Below, one piece after another: positions 15,959 through 25,182 of a stretch of DNA of 64,000 nt. The first letter of the stretch is position 1; the number at the start of each line of letters is the position of its first letter. The DNA is from Arthrobacter cupressi (lineage in GTDB: Bacteria > Actinomycetota > Actinomycetes > Actinomycetales > Micrococcaceae), in the NCBI RefSeq assembly GCF_900099975.1, contig NZ_FNEI01000003.1, positions 1 to 64,000 on the forward strand, read 5' to 3'. The notes below the pieces were generated by a model. It made no database searches, had not been told where the DNA came from, and saw only the letters and a list, made by a program, of their open reading frames with translations. A program made the translations under genes and the position numbers.

Positions 15959-17665
15959 CTAGTCCCGGACGCGGTGCAGGCGATGCCAGAGGAGCGCGAC
16001 GGACAGTGAGGTCCGGGACTCGGCCTCGTCCAGGGAAACCCCGAGGCGGTCTTCGAGCTTGCGGATGCGCGCGTAGAGCGCCTGCCTGCTGATGTTTTGA
16101 GCCTTCGCCAACGCGGACATGTTGCCGCCGTGGTCGAGGTAGGCGGACAGCAGGGCCAGGACTTCCGTGTCGAGCGGTTCCAAGAGCGGCCCCAGCTCCG
16201 ACTGCGCGAACGACCTCAACCGGGAGTCGTCGCCCAGGAGCGACAAAAGCCCCCGGAGCCGGACATCCCCGAAGCGGTAGAACGGGCGGTTCCGCGAACC
16301 CAGGGTGGCGGCGGTCTCGGCTACCTGGTCGGCGTCGTCCAGGCCGCGGGCCGCCCGGAGCAGGGAACGGTCCGCCTTGCCCACCCCGAAAGTCCAGACA
16401 ACCCCGGAGGTCCGCGCCCCGGAGGTCGGGGCCCCGGGGGTCCGGACGCCCGCAGTCAGCCGGTGGAGCGTGGAATCCTCAAGCTCCAAGGCATCCAGGG
16501 GCAGCAGGATGGCCACGGAGCCGGCGCGGAGGCTCGCGGCCAAAAGGGATTGCCGCTCCTGCCGCGACCAGTCCTGCAGGGCGTCCAGTAGCGCCCGTTC
16601 GCGGAGCTGCACCGCGGTGGCGTCGGCCGGATCCGCCCCGCCGTCGTGCCGCGCGACCACCGGAATGTAGGCGGCCGCGGAGGACAGGCCGAGCGCTCCC
16701 GCCCGGGCCAGGGCTTCCTTTTCGCTGGGTGGCGAGGCCTGGCGCAGGTCCTGCACCAGGCCGGCCCGCGCCTGGAACAGCAGCTCGCGGCGATCCCGGC
16801 CGGCCATGCGCGCCATGGTGAGCGCCTGGCCGGCGCGCTCGAGGACCTGGAGGGCGTCCGCCAGGTCCCAACCGGCGGGCTCGTTGTCCGTGGTGTCGTC
16901 CGGTGCGGGCGGTGCCACCGCTGGGGCCACAAGCCGCCCCCACCTCTGCCCCTTCAACCCCACGGGGGTCTGGAGCCAGCGCTCGCCGCCGGCGGCGAAT
17001 CCTGTCTGGTTGAGGTAGCCGACAAAACGCGAACGCTCCGCCCAGCCCTCCAGCAGCCGGGTGGGATTCTCTTGCTGCGCGGCGTAGCTCAGCACCAGGT
17101 GCGCCGGGTCCTCGAACACCACAGGGCTGCCCAGGAGCTCCGCCGTGGTCCGGACGATTTCGCCTTCCCCGGCATTCTTCAGGCCAAGGGCGGTGAAGAC
17201 TTCGTGGACCTGACGGGCCCGCTCCAGGCGGACCACCTGCCGGTCCATCAGGGCCCGGTGGGCGGCTTCGGTGACCTGGACGAAGCGGGTCCGGCGGGTG
17301 AGCAGGACCAGCGGCGCTGCCGCGGACTGCGCCGCCGCGCGGAGAACGTCGATCGCCGCACTGTCCGGAGCGCCGTCGTCGTCCACCAGTTCGACGACGA
17401 CGGCGGCCGCGCCCGCCGCGTGGAAGCGCGCCACGAAGGCGGCGGTGAGCTCAGCCGAGTGGCGGAAGGCGAGGCCGGTGGTGAGCACCAGTTCGCCGCC
17501 CTCCAGCAGCGAGCTGGTGTCCGCCTCTTCGGCGATGTGCACCCACCGGACCGGACTGTCGAGCTCGGCGTCACCGGCCAGGACTTCCGGGCCGCCGGCC
17601 GCCAGCGGCGGCAACGCAAGGGTGTCCCGGACGGTCAGAGGACGCTGGGCTGTGGGCGAGAGCAT
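15959..17665 (-). CDS. PucR family transcriptional regulator
   Basis: A 568-residue regulator. The N-terminal purine-catabolism PucR domain (L-T-V-R-D-T-L ... VRWVHIAEEADTSSLLEGGELVLTTG, core GGELVLTTG) is followed by a GGDEF-like middle region and a C-terminal PucR helix-turn-helix (YLDHGGNMSALAKAQNISRQ and RQALYARIRKLEDRLG; core SRQALYARIRKLE). Such proteins control purine, GABA or beta-alanine breakdown. It is divergent from mmsA, with a short dyad at 17697-17709 between them, so activation of mmsA and the aminotransferase in response to the amino acid or semialdehyde is likely. Start ATG 17665 is chosen on family grounds; a GTG at 17701 is possible. Confidence 0.9.
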   Translation of the reverse strand: MLSPTAQRPLTVRDTLALPPLAAGGPEVLAGDAELDSPVRWVHIAEEADTSSLLEGGELVLTTGLAFRHSAELTAAFVARFHAAGAAAVVVELVDDDGAPDSAAIDVLRAAAQSAAAPLVLLTRRTRFVQVTEAAHRALMDRQVVRLERARQVHEVFTALGLKNAGEGEIVRTTAELLGSPVVFEDPAHLVLSYAAQQENPTRLLEGWAERSRFVGYLNQTGFAAGGERWLQTPVGLKGQRWGRLVAPAVAPPAPDDTTDNEPAGWDLADALQVLERAGQALTMARMAGRDRRELLFQARAGLVQDLRQASPPSEKEALARAGALGLSSAAAYIPVVARHDGGADPADATAVQLRERALLDALQDWSRQERQSLLAASLRAGSVAILLPLDALELEDSTLHRLTAGVRTPGAPTSGARTSGVVWTFGVGKADRSLLRAARGLDDADQVAETAATLGSRNRPFYRFGDVRLRGLLSLLGDDSRLRSFAQSELGPLLEPLDTEVLALLSAYLDHGGNMSALAKAQNISRQALYARIRKLEDRLGVSLDEAESRTSLSVALLWHRLHRVRD

Positions 17666-17696
17666 GGACACAGTGTAATGCCGGACTGCAGGATTC

Positions 17697-17709
17697 GACA
17701 CAACGTGTC
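17697..17709. promoter_or_regulatory. candidate PucR binding dyad
   Basis: GACACAACGTGTC has 5-bp arms around a 3-base centre and lies midway in the 106-base divergent gap, 32 bases from the PucR start and 63 from mmsA. Assignment to PucR rests only on position. Confidence 0.4.
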
Positions 17710-17771
17710 AGGTGCGCGCGGGGTTTGCCAGACCAGACCATGGAGGCAGCACACTTCGTGAAAGGACCCCC

Positions 17772-19292
17772 ATGCAGACCACTCATTTGCAGACCACTTC
17801 TTTGCAGACCATCGAACACTGGATCAACGGCACCACCACCGCGGGCGACGGCGCCCGTTTCGGTGACGTGACCAACCCGGCCACCGGAAAGGTGAGCGCC
17901 CGCGTTGCGCTCGCGAGCAAGGCCACCACGGAGGAAGGCATCGCTGCCGCAGCGGCCGCCTTCCCGGCCTGGCGCGACACCTCGCTCGCCCGCCGCGTCC
18001 AGATCCTCTTCGCCTTCCGCGAGCTCCTGAACGCCCGCAAGGGTGAACTCGCCGCCATCATCACCGCCGAACACGGCAAGGTCCTGGACGACGCCCTGGG
18101 CGAGATCGCGCGCGGCCAGGAAGTGGTGGAGTTCGCCTGCGGGATCCCGCACCTGATTAAGGGCGGCTACACCGAGAACGCCTCCACCAAGGTGGACGTG
18201 CACTCGGTCCGCCAGCCGCTCGGCGTCGCCGCCATCATCTCCCCGTTCAATTTCCCGGCCATGGTGCCCATGTGGTTCTTCCCCGTGGCGCTCGCCGCCG
18301 GCAACACGATCGTCCTCAAGCCCAGCGAGAAGGACCCCACCGCCGCCAACTGGCTGGCCGCCCTGTGGAGGGAAGCCGGGCTGCCGGACGGCGTCTTCAA
18401 CGTGGTGCACGGCGACAAGGAATCCGTGGACACTATCCTGGACTCCCCGGAGGTTTCGAGCGTCTCCTTCGTGGGATCCACCCCCATCGCCAAGTACGTC
18501 TACGACCGCGGCACCGCCGCCGGCAAGCGCGTCCAGGCCCTGGGCGGCGCCAAGAACCACATGCTCGTGCTGCCGGATGCGGACCTGGACCTGGCAGCCG
18601 ACGCCGCCGTCAACGCCGGCTTCGGTGCCGCGGGCGAACGCTGCATGGCCATCTCGGCCCTGGTTGCCGTCGACTCGATCGCGGACGAGCTCGTGGCGAA
18701 GATCGCCGAGCGCACCCGCACCCTCCGCATCGGCGACGGCACCCGCGGCTGCGACATGGGTCCGCTCATCACCGCCGCCCACCGCGACAAGGTGGCCGGG
18801 TACATCGACGCCGGCATCGACTCCGGCGCCACCGTGGTGATCGACGGCCGCAACCCCAGCCCGGACGCCGAGGGCGAAGGCTTCTTCCTCAACCCCACCC
18901 TCTTTGACAACGTCACCCCGGAGATGAGCATCTACCAGGACGAGATCTTCGGACCGGTCCTCTCGGTGGTCCGCGTGGACAGCTTCGACGACGGTATGAA
19001 GCTGATCAACTCGAACCTCTACGGCAACGGCACGGCCATTTTCACCAATGACGGCGGCGCGGCCCGCCGCTTCGAGAACGAGGTCACCGTGGGCATGATC
19101 GGCATCAACGTGCCCATTCCCGTGCCCATGGCCTACTACTCCTTCGGCGGCTGGAAGAACTCCCTTTTCGGGGACACCCACGCCTACGGCAGCGAAGGCG
19201 GGCACTTCTTCACCCGCGGCAAGGTGGTCACCTCCCGCTGGCTGGATCCCAGCCACGGCGGCCTGAACCTCGGCTTCCCCACCAACTCCTGA
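17772..19292 (+). CDS. mmsA: CoA-acylating methylmalonate-semialdehyde dehydrogenase
   Basis: A 506-residue aldehyde dehydrogenase that converts malonic or methylmalonic semialdehyde with CoA and NAD to acetyl- or propionyl-CoA. FNFP (159-162), the catalytic Cys291 in GERCMAIS and ALGGAKNH (257-264) are visible; the usual general-base Glu of aldehyde dehydrogenases is absent at ALGG, as expected for this CoA-dependent family. Start ATG 17772 follows GAAAGGACCCCC. The N-terminus has a small internal duplication (LQTTHLQTTSLQT-like). With the downstream aminotransferase and divergent PucR regulator it forms a complete beta-alanine or beta-aminoisobutyrate breakdown pair. A hairpin separates it from the next gene. 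Confidence 0.93.
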   Translation: MQTTHLQTTSLQTIEHWINGTTTAGDGARFGDVTNPATGKVSARVALASKATTEEGIAAAAAAFPAWRDTSLARRVQILFAFRELLNARKGELAAIITAEHGKVLDDALGEIARGQEVVEFACGIPHLIKGGYTENASTKVDVHSVRQPLGVAAIISPFNFPAMVPMWFFPVALAAGNTIVLKPSEKDPTAANWLAALWREAGLPDGVFNVVHGDKESVDTILDSPEVSSVSFVGSTPIAKYVYDRGTAAGKRVQALGGAKNHMLVLPDADLDLAADAAVNAGFGAAGERCMAISALVAVDSIADELVAKIAERTRTLRIGDGTRGCDMGPLITAAHRDKVAGYIDAGIDSGATVVIDGRNPSPDAEGEGFFLNPTLFDNVTPEMSIYQDEIFGPVLSVVRVDSFDDGMKLINSNLYGNGTAIFTNDGGAARRFENEVTVGMIGINVPIPVPMAYYSFGGWKNSLFGDTHAYGSEGGHFFTRGKVVTSRWLDPSHGGLNLGFPTNS

Positions 19293-19307
19293 CTCACCTG
19301 GGTTAGC

Positions 19308-19336
19308 GGACGACGGCGGCGCATCCCGCCGTCGTC
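19308..19336 (+). terminator. hairpin between mmsA and aminotransferase
   Basis: GACGACGGCGG (19309-19319) pairs with CCGCCGTCGTC (19326-19336) around a 6-base loop in the 86-base gap. It could be a partial terminator or stabiliser tuning expression of the second gene. Confidence 0.55.
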
Positions 19337-19378
19337 GTCCTCCTCCCGCTTCACCACACAGAAAAAAGGGGTCACCCC

Positions 19379-20785
19379 ATGACCATCGAGACGCTCCCCG
19401 GCGTGGAGGCCATCCCGCCCACTGCCGAAGAAATCGCCGCCGGCCGCCGCGCCCACGAGCTGGACCGCGCGCACGTGTTCCACTCCTGGTCCGCGCAGGA
19501 CACCCTCAATCCCATGACCATCCTCAAGGCCGCCGGCTCAGAGGTCTGGGACGGTGAGGGCCGGAAGTTCATCGACCTGTCCAGCCAGCTGGTCAACACC
19601 AACATCGGGCACCAGCACCCGCGCGTGGTCGCCGCGATCCACGCGCAGGCGGGCAAGCTCTGCACCGTGGCGCCGCAGCACGTCAACGACGCCCGCTCCG
19701 AAGCCGCCCGGCTCATCACCGAACTGGCGCCGGAGGGCCTGAACCACGTGTTCTTCACCAACGGCGGCGCGGACGCCAACGAGCACGCCATCCGCATGGC
19801 CCGGCTGCACACCGGGCGCCGCAAGGTGTTCTCCGCCTATCGCAGCTACCACGGCGGCACCGACCTGGCGATCAACGTCACCGGCGACCCGCGGCGCGTC
19901 CCGAACGATACGGGCGACGCCGGCGTGGTCCACTTCCTGCCCGCCTACCTCTACCGCTCCTACTTCGGTTCCACCACGGAAGCCGAGGAGACCGCGCGGG
20001 CGCTCAAGCACTTGGAGGACATGATTGTCCTGGAGGGTGCCGCGAATGTGGCCGCCGTGATCCTGGAGTCCGTGCCGGGCACCGCGGGGATCTACGCCCC
20101 GCCGGCCGGGTACCTGGAGGGTGTCCGCGAACTGACTCGGAAGCATGGCATCATGTTCATCGCCGACGAAGTGATGGCAGGTTTCGGCCGCACGGGCGAA
20201 TGGTTCGCCTTCGACCGCTGGGGTGTGACTCCGGACCTCGTGACCTTCGCAAAGGGGGTCAACTCCGGCTACGTTCCGCTCGGCGGCGTGGTCATCTCCG
20301 ACGACATCTTCGACACTTTCCGCCAGCGCGTGTACCCGGGCGGCCTGACCTACTCCGGCCACCCGCTCGCCTGCGCCGCCGCCGTGGCCACCATCGAAAC
20401 GATGCGCGACGAACGGATGGTGGAGAACGCCCGCCGACTCGGTGAGGAGATCATCCGGCCGGCGCTGGAGGCCTTCAGGGAGAAGCACCCCAGCGTGGGC
20501 GATGTCCGCGGCTCCGGCGCGTTCTGGGCGATCGAACTGGTCCGGGACCGGGAAACCCGGGAACCACTGGCGGCCTACGGCGGCTCCAGCCCCGAGATGA
20601 ACGCCGTCATCGCCGAGATCAAGGCCGGCGGTGTGCTGCCCTTCGCCAACTTCAACCGCATCCACGTGGTCCCGGCGCTGAACATCCCGGACGAGCTGCT
20701 CCGCGAGGCGCTCGCCGTGATCGACCGGGCGCTGGACGTCGCTGATGCTGCCGTGGCCGGGATGGCCGGGACGCCTATGCGGTGA
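19379..20785 (+). CDS. class III (omega/beta-alanine type) aminotransferase
   Basis: A 468-residue PLP enzyme. Family marks are FTNGGADANEHAIRMAR (phosphate-binding turn; core NGGADANEHA), FIADEVMAGFGRTGEWFA (core DEVMAGFGRTG, PLP-binding Asp) and the Schiff-base lysine in TFAKGVNSGYVPLGG (core FAKGVNSGY). Proteins of this group move the omega-amino group of beta-alanine, GABA or related amines to pyruvate or oxoglutarate. Being next to mmsA suggests beta-alanine as donor, giving malonic semialdehyde. RBS region AAAAAAGGGG is 5-11 bases upstream of ATG 19379. Confidence 0.9.
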   Translation: MTIETLPGVEAIPPTAEEIAAGRRAHELDRAHVFHSWSAQDTLNPMTILKAAGSEVWDGEGRKFIDLSSQLVNTNIGHQHPRVVAAIHAQAGKLCTVAPQHVNDARSEAARLITELAPEGLNHVFFTNGGADANEHAIRMARLHTGRRKVFSAYRSYHGGTDLAINVTGDPRRVPNDTGDAGVVHFLPAYLYRSYFGSTTEAEETARALKHLEDMIVLEGAANVAAVILESVPGTAGIYAPPAGYLEGVRELTRKHGIMFIADEVMAGFGRTGEWFAFDRWGVTPDLVTFAKGVNSGYVPLGGVVISDDIFDTFRQRVYPGGLTYSGHPLACAAAVATIETMRDERMVENARRLGEEIIRPALEAFREKHPSVGDVRGSGAFWAIELVRDRETREPLAAYGGSSPEMNAVIAEIKAGGVLPFANFNRIHVVPALNIPDELLREALAVIDRALDVADAAVAGMAGTPMR

Positions 20786-20834
20786 AAGCGGACGGGGTAT
20801 AGCGGCAGTAGATGGGCGGTTGTATGGTGCCGCC

Positions 20835-21413
20835 ATGGATGAGAAAGCGACACTGCACCACTACCTGAGCATCCGGCGGACCGAACTGCTGGCCAAGCTG
20901 GACGGTCTGAACGGCTACGACCTCCGGAGGCCGATGACGCCCACCGGAACCAACCTGCTCGGGCTGGTGAAGCATGTGGCCAGTGTGCAACTGGACTACT
21001 TCGGCAAGGTGTTCGGCCGGCCCAGCGGCCGCGAACTTCCCTGGCTGGCCGACGACGCCGAGCCGGACTCCGACCTCTGGGTTGCGGCGGGGGAAACCCC
21101 GGAGAGCGTGATCGAACTGCACCATTTCTCCGCCGCCCACAGCGACGCCACCATCGATGAGCTCCCCCTCGACGCGCCCGGCGTGGTGCCGTGGTGGCCG
21201 GAAGAGAGGCGGAACGTGACCCTGCACAGGATCCTCGTCCACATGCTTTCCGAAACCTCGCAGCACCTGGGGCATGCCGATATCCTCCGGGAACTCATCG
21301 ACGGATCGGCGGGCAAGCCGGGCGACATCAACCTGACCGGGCGCAGCCCCGAGGAATGGGCGCTGCACCGTGCGCGGATCGAAGCCGCGGCGCGGGATGA
21401 TGCGGGGAAGTGA
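20835..21413 (+). CDS. DinB family protein (DUF664-like)
   Basis: A 192-residue four-helix protein of the DinB/YfiT superfamily. The metal-binding histidines fit LVKHVASVQLDYF (first), HHFSAAHSD (second) and LSETSQHLGHADILRELIDG (third; core QHLGHADILRE). In Actinobacteria such proteins are often mycothiol-dependent transferases or of unknown role. ATG 20835 is preferred over longer upstream extensions, which are Gly/Trp-rich and not family-like. The stop overlaps the start of the small membrane gene. Confidence 0.85.
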   Translation: MDEKATLHHYLSIRRTELLAKLDGLNGYDLRRPMTPTGTNLLGLVKHVASVQLDYFGKVFGRPSGRELPWLADDAEPDSDLWVAAGETPESVIELHHFSAAHSDATIDELPLDAPGVVPWWPEERRNVTLHRILVHMLSETSQHLGHADILRELIDGSAGKPGDINLTGRSPEEWALHRARIEAAARDDAGK

Positions 21414-21658
21414 GAGGGCAGTTTGACCTGACCGCGCGGAGCTACTGGTTGCCCCTGTCAGCCATTTTCGGCGTGACAATGGGCGTTGTGGCCATGACCG
21501 ATCCGCCCTGGTCTGTGATCATGGTCGCCGCCTTCATTTTGTTCGTCGTCGTGCAAGGCATCCACAACGGCCAGTTCCGCCGCGAGAGCCAAGGAAAACT
21601 TGCAACAGCCAGCCCCGGAGTCGGCATCCTTCGCCGCTTCGGAATTGGGGCTCCTTAG
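21410..21658 (+). CDS. small two-helix membrane protein
   Basis: An 82-residue protein with two hydrophobic segments (about residues 12-28 and 34-50) separated by TDPPWS, then a basic, soluble tail. Not recognised. The GTG start overlaps the DinB gene stop (GTGA), which argues for translational coupling. The stop overlaps the 3' end of the opposite-strand reductase gene by four bases. Confidence 0.55.
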   Translation: MRGQFDLTARSYWLPLSAIFGVTMGVVAMTDPPWSVIMVAAFILFVVVQGIHNGQFRRESQGKLATASPGVGILRRFGIGAP

Positions 21659-22275
21659 CCCTCTACAACCTCCGTCATGTCCCCGGTGCGGGGCGTCCCC
21701 TCGAGCAGCTCGTAGCGCTGCATCACCGCACCCTTCGGCGAGGCGATCACCGGCTCGATGAGCCGTAGGTTGCTCGGAACCACGCCGTCGGCAAAGACCT
21801 TCTTCCCGCGGCCGAGCAGGATCGGATACACCCAGAGATTCAGCCGGTCGAAGAGCTTCTCCGAGAACAGGGTCTGCACGAGGTCCAGGCTGCCGATCAC
21901 GTGGACGTTCTCGTGCCGCCCGCGCAGTTCCCTGATGGCGGTTACGACATCGGGACCGAGCAGTGTGGAGCCGGCCCATTCGAGGTCCGGGTCCAGGCGC
22001 GAGGCGACATACTTGGGGATGCGGTTGAACAGCTCCGCGATGAAGCCGCTTTGATGCGGCCAGTACGAGGCGAAGATGTCATAGGTCCGGCGCCCAAGCA
22101 GCAGTGCGTCCATTCCTTCCATACCCTCGGCGATCTGCCCGCCGACGACGTCGTCGATCAGCGGAGCCTGCCAGCCGCCGAACGCGAAGCTGTCGTCCGT
22201 GTCCTCTTCCGGCCCGCCGGGCGCCTGCGCGACGCCGTCGAGCGAAGTGAACAAGTCGATGTGGATCAGTCCCAT
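21655..22275 (-). CDS. dihydrofolate reductase family protein
   Basis: A 206-residue RibD C-terminal/DHFR-like reductase. IHIDLFTSLDGVAQAPGG (core FTSLDGV), LLLGRRTYDIFASYWP and LNLWVYPILLGRGKKVF (core YPILLGRGKK) are visible. ATG 22275 is preceded by AAGGGGC at a normal distance; codons further upstream are not family-like. It is only distantly similar to the paralogue at 15340. A strong hairpin lies beyond its 5' side. Confidence 0.85.
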   Translation of the reverse strand: MGLIHIDLFTSLDGVAQAPGGPEEDTDDSFAFGGWQAPLIDDVVGGQIAEGMEGMDALLLGRRTYDIFASYWPHQSGFIAELFNRIPKYVASRLDPDLEWAGSTLLGPDVVTAIRELRGRHENVHVIGSLDLVQTLFSEKLFDRLNLWVYPILLGRGKKVFADGVVPSNLRLIEPVIASPKGAVMQRYELLEGTPRTGDMTEVVEG

Positions 22276-22366
22276 GCCATGCCCCTTCAGTCGCCCGTCG
22301 TCGGACCCGGCGGGATCATTTCGAGGCTGGCACACAAGCAGTGCCGAGACAACAGGGCCTCCCGAA

Positions 22367-22425
22367 TTGAGTGCTCAGTTGTGGCGGGCTTTCCGCGGAA
22401 AAACCCGCCACAAGTGAGCACTCAA
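22367..22425. repeat. intergenic hairpin element, family TGAG..CTCACTTGTGGCGG, copy 1
   Basis: Arms at 22367-22388 and 22404-22425 pair over 22 bases with one mismatch around a 15-base loop; the right arm reads CCCGCCACAAGTGAGCACTC. A related hairpin with the same core (CCGCCACAAGTGAG) is at 35604-35659. It lies beyond the 3' end of the acetyltransferase gene, so may also terminate it. Confidence 0.8.
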
Positions 22426-22430
22426 CGCAG

Positions 22431-22934
22431 CTAACCCAGCTTCTTCACGAACGCGAGGTGCTTGATCTCCTCGGGGTCGGCGTCGAGGTCGAACTGCGGG
22501 ACGTAACCCGTGGCGAGGTAGAGGTTCTTGGCCTCGGGCTGCCGCGGCCCGGTGGTCAGGTAGATCCGGCGGTAGCCGCGGCGGACGGCCTCGGCCTCCA
22601 GTTCGGCGAGGACCAGTCTGGCCAGCCCGCGACGGCGGTGCGACGAATGCGTCCAGATCCGCTTGAGCTCCGCCGTGTGGGAGTCGTAGCGGCGGAACGC
22701 CCCGCCGGCCACCGATTCGCCGTTCTCCTGCAGGATCAGCAGGGCTCCGTGCGGCGCGGCGAACTCCTCCGCAGGATAGCGCCGCAGCTCGTCCTGGACG
22801 TTGCCGAATAGGTTCCCGTAGCGGGTGGAGTACTCGACGGCGAGCTCGTCCAGGAGCGGCTTGACCCGGGGATCGTGCATGGGCAGGCTGAGGACCTTCA
22901 CGCCCGACGTCGGCCGGGTTGGCGTTGCGGTCAT
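22431..22934 (-). CDS. GNAT family N-acetyltransferase
   Basis: A 167-residue acetyltransferase. The acetyl-CoA pyrophosphate loop is HSSHRRRGLARLVLAELE (R-R-G-L-A core), and AKNLYLATGYVP is the C-terminal family segment. ELKRIWTHSSHRR precedes it as motif A. Substrate unknown. ATG 22934 follows AAAGGAAAGC. The stop codon abuts the hairpin at 22367-22425. Confidence 0.88.
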   Translation of the reverse strand: MTATPTRPTSGVKVLSLPMHDPRVKPLLDELAVEYSTRYGNLFGNVQDELRRYPAEEFAAPHGALLILQENGESVAGGAFRRYDSHTAELKRIWTHSSHRRRGLARLVLAELEAEAVRRGYRRIYLTTGPRQPEAKNLYLATGYVPQFDLDADPEEIKHLAFVKKLG

Positions 22935-22957
22935 GGCTTTCCTTTCGTGCGTGGCCA

Positions 22958-23025
22958 GCCCAACTGACTGGCAGTAGTTGTCGTTTTGAGCCGTCAAAAC
23001 GACATTAACTGCGAGCTAGTTGGGC
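22958..23025. repeat. long imperfect hairpin overlapping the end of the FAD gene
   Basis: Arms 22958-22989 and 22993-23025 pair with a few mismatches: outer parts GCCCAACT / AGTTGGGC, inner parts TGTCGTTTTGA / TCAAAACGACA. The structure includes the last codons and stop of the FAD/NAD(P) gene and can serve as its terminator; the inner TCAAAACGAC recurs at 25082-25091 on the other side of that gene. Confidence 0.7.
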
Positions 23026-24969
23026 GGGGGACAGGGGCAGGGCTGCGAGGGCGCCGAGGCGCCCGAGGATGGTCCGCGCCAAGGCATCATTCTCCCGGAA
23101 TGGCGCGGCGTTCGTGTTCGGCCGGGCAAAGGCCCCGGCACCCCAGCCCGAGGTCCACGGCCCGACGGCGAACAGCCCCGGCTGCGGACTGCCCGAGGGC
23201 GTCAGCACCTCGAACGAACCGGACACCAGCAGCTTGCCGGTCGAGTGCGGGCCGTCTGCGGTGAGCAGCCGCTGTTCGGTGCCCCGGCCGGCGTCGTGCA
23301 AGTCCACAAGTGCCGGGTTGGCCGAACGCTCCACGGACGGGGCGGGCAGTCGCGCTTCAATGTACGCAGCGGCCTCCACCAGCACCGGAGACTGGAAGGA
23401 CCCCGCCACAAAGCGCCCGGAGGCCTCGTCCGGCCGTACCCACATTCCGGGGCCCAGGAACTGCAGCAGGCCGGCGTCGTGCAGCGCCAGGATTTCCCGC
23501 AGCCGGTGCGGCGGCGGGCCCGAGTCCACGAAGCTGAAGAATCCGTGCCACCAGCCATGCACCGCCTGCTGCGAGCGGGAGTTCAGGCGCTCCTGCGGAA
23601 CGAGCCGGCCCAGGTCCATATACACCTTGAGCAGTGCCATGAACAGGGCCAGGGTTTCGGAATGGTCCGGGCTGGTCCGCAGCGCCAAGTCGCGCCGGAT
23701 GTACTTCACCACGGCCTGCTGCACGGCCTCGCTATCAGCGAAGGCGCAGCCGCTGAACGGCTGGTCCAGCGCCTCGAGATCCAGCCGGAGCGCGGGGTCC
23801 GGAACCGTGCGGGCCACCAGTTCTTCGCGGGCGTGGCTGTACCAGTCAAGCGCGTCGAAGCTTTCCTCGAACTCGGCCCAGCTGCCGTTCACGCGCTCCG
23901 GGTAGGCGAAGAGCTCACGGTAGTAGGCGTGCCCGGCGTCCTTGGCGATCAGCGGCCAAAGGTGCGCCCGGAAATCCAGTTCGTCGTGCGCGGCCAGAAG
24001 GGTGCCGACGGCGTCGGCCGTGAAGTAGCGCGGCGCACCGGTGGGCTCGCCACGGAAGGTCGAGGAGATCTTGGAATGGAACGGCACCCCGCGCCGCGAC
24101 CCCGCCCAGACCCGCGGCTCGGCGCCCGAAGGCACGTACCGCAGCCCGCCGACGGGCTGTTCCTCGAAGCGGCCGCCGCGGCCCTCGAACAGCAGCACCA
24201 ACAGGTCCACGAACGCCAGCCCCATCCCGGCGACGATCACGTCCTGGCCAGGGCCGATCGGCGAGTAGTCGACGTCGGTGGTGTAGGACGGCGCCGCATG
24301 GAAGCCGCCGTGCCGGGCGGCGAAATCCGAGAGGCGGGCGGTCTCGGCATCCGGCCGGGTGTCGGTGTGCCCGAGCGAATAGACCACCAGGTCCGCCTCC
24401 AGCACCGCTCCGGAGGCGAGCCGCACACGGTGCCGCACGCCGCCGTCGGGAGATCCGCCAACAGAAACGGGCTCGACGGCGGTGGCTGTGTCCTGGTGGA
24501 CGGTCACCGTGGCGGCGCTACCGTCGGCCGGCGAGACCAAAGCGGCGACGGCCCGGCGGAAGAACCACTCCAGGTACTTGCTCTGCAGTTGCCGGGTGGG
24601 GAAGCTGGCGGGCGTGAGCGCGTGCAACTGCTCCACGATGTGTGGCTCGAACGCCGGCACGTCCCGGATGGAACCGTCCAGCACCCCGGCGGCCCAGCCG
24701 CTCAAACCGGGACCGTCCGCAGCCGGGCCCTCGCAGACCACCGAGCCGTCCGTGAACATCGTGATGTCCCCGGCCATGGAGTTCAACAGCAGTCCCGGGG
24801 TCTGGTCATAGCGCCAGATCCTCCCGGAACCGGGCTTGTGCGGCTCCACCACGTGGATGGCCAACGGACCGTCGAACAGCCCGGGCCGGTTGGCGGCCAG
24901 CCTTTCGAGCACGCCGGCAGTGCGCGGACCGCCGCCGATGAAGACGACCGCGGGGATATCTGCGGGCAT
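23005..24969 (-). CDS. FAD/NAD(P)-binding protein (NAD_binding_9 family)
   Basis: A 654-residue flavoprotein-like enzyme. The N-terminus AVVFIGGGPRTAGVLERL has the G-x-G-x-x-x-G dinucleotide motif; IWRYDQTPGLLLNSMAGDITMF (core LLLNSMAGDI) and VIVAGMGLAFVDLLVLLFEG (core GMGLAFVDLL) are typical of this large HI0933/lysine-N-hydroxylase-related group. ATG 24969 follows AGGAGTTCAC. Substrate is unknown. It is divergent from an ABC transporter/flavin monooxygenase operon, a pairing suggesting that it takes part in the same oxidative pathway. Confidence 0.82.
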   Translation of the reverse strand: MPADIPAVVFIGGGPRTAGVLERLAANRPGLFDGPLAIHVVEPHKPGSGRIWRYDQTPGLLLNSMAGDITMFTDGSVVCEGPAADGPGLSGWAAGVLDGSIRDVPAFEPHIVEQLHALTPASFPTRQLQSKYLEWFFRRAVAALVSPADGSAATVTVHQDTATAVEPVSVGGSPDGGVRHRVRLASGAVLEADLVVYSLGHTDTRPDAETARLSDFAARHGGFHAAPSYTTDVDYSPIGPGQDVIVAGMGLAFVDLLVLLFEGRGGRFEEQPVGGLRYVPSGAEPRVWAGSRRGVPFHSKISSTFRGEPTGAPRYFTADAVGTLLAAHDELDFRAHLWPLIAKDAGHAYYRELFAYPERVNGSWAEFEESFDALDWYSHAREELVARTVPDPALRLDLEALDQPFSGCAFADSEAVQQAVVKYIRRDLALRTSPDHSETLALFMALLKVYMDLGRLVPQERLNSRSQQAVHGWWHGFFSFVDSGPPPHRLREILALHDAGLLQFLGPGMWVRPDEASGRFVAGSFQSPVLVEAAAYIEARLPAPSVERSANPALVDLHDAGRGTEQRLLTADGPHSTGKLLVSGSFEVLTPSGSPQPGLFAVGPWTSGWGAGAFARPNTNAAPFRENDALARTILGRLGALAALPLSPAQLARS

Positions 24970-25182
24970 GTGAACTCCTGAAGAAGACTGGCGAAAGGGC
25001 CGGATGGAACCTGAGCCTAGGGACCTTCCTCGGCCCCGGTCGAGGGGCTGGTCACGGCCGGTCACCCCGCGTCACGGCGCGTCAAAACGACGTCAAAAGG
25101 CGCAATGAACCGGAGGCAGATGGCGTTCTGTGACAGGCCGTGAAGCGCCAAGAAGCACCGTGAAGAAGTGCAAAAAGCCGCC

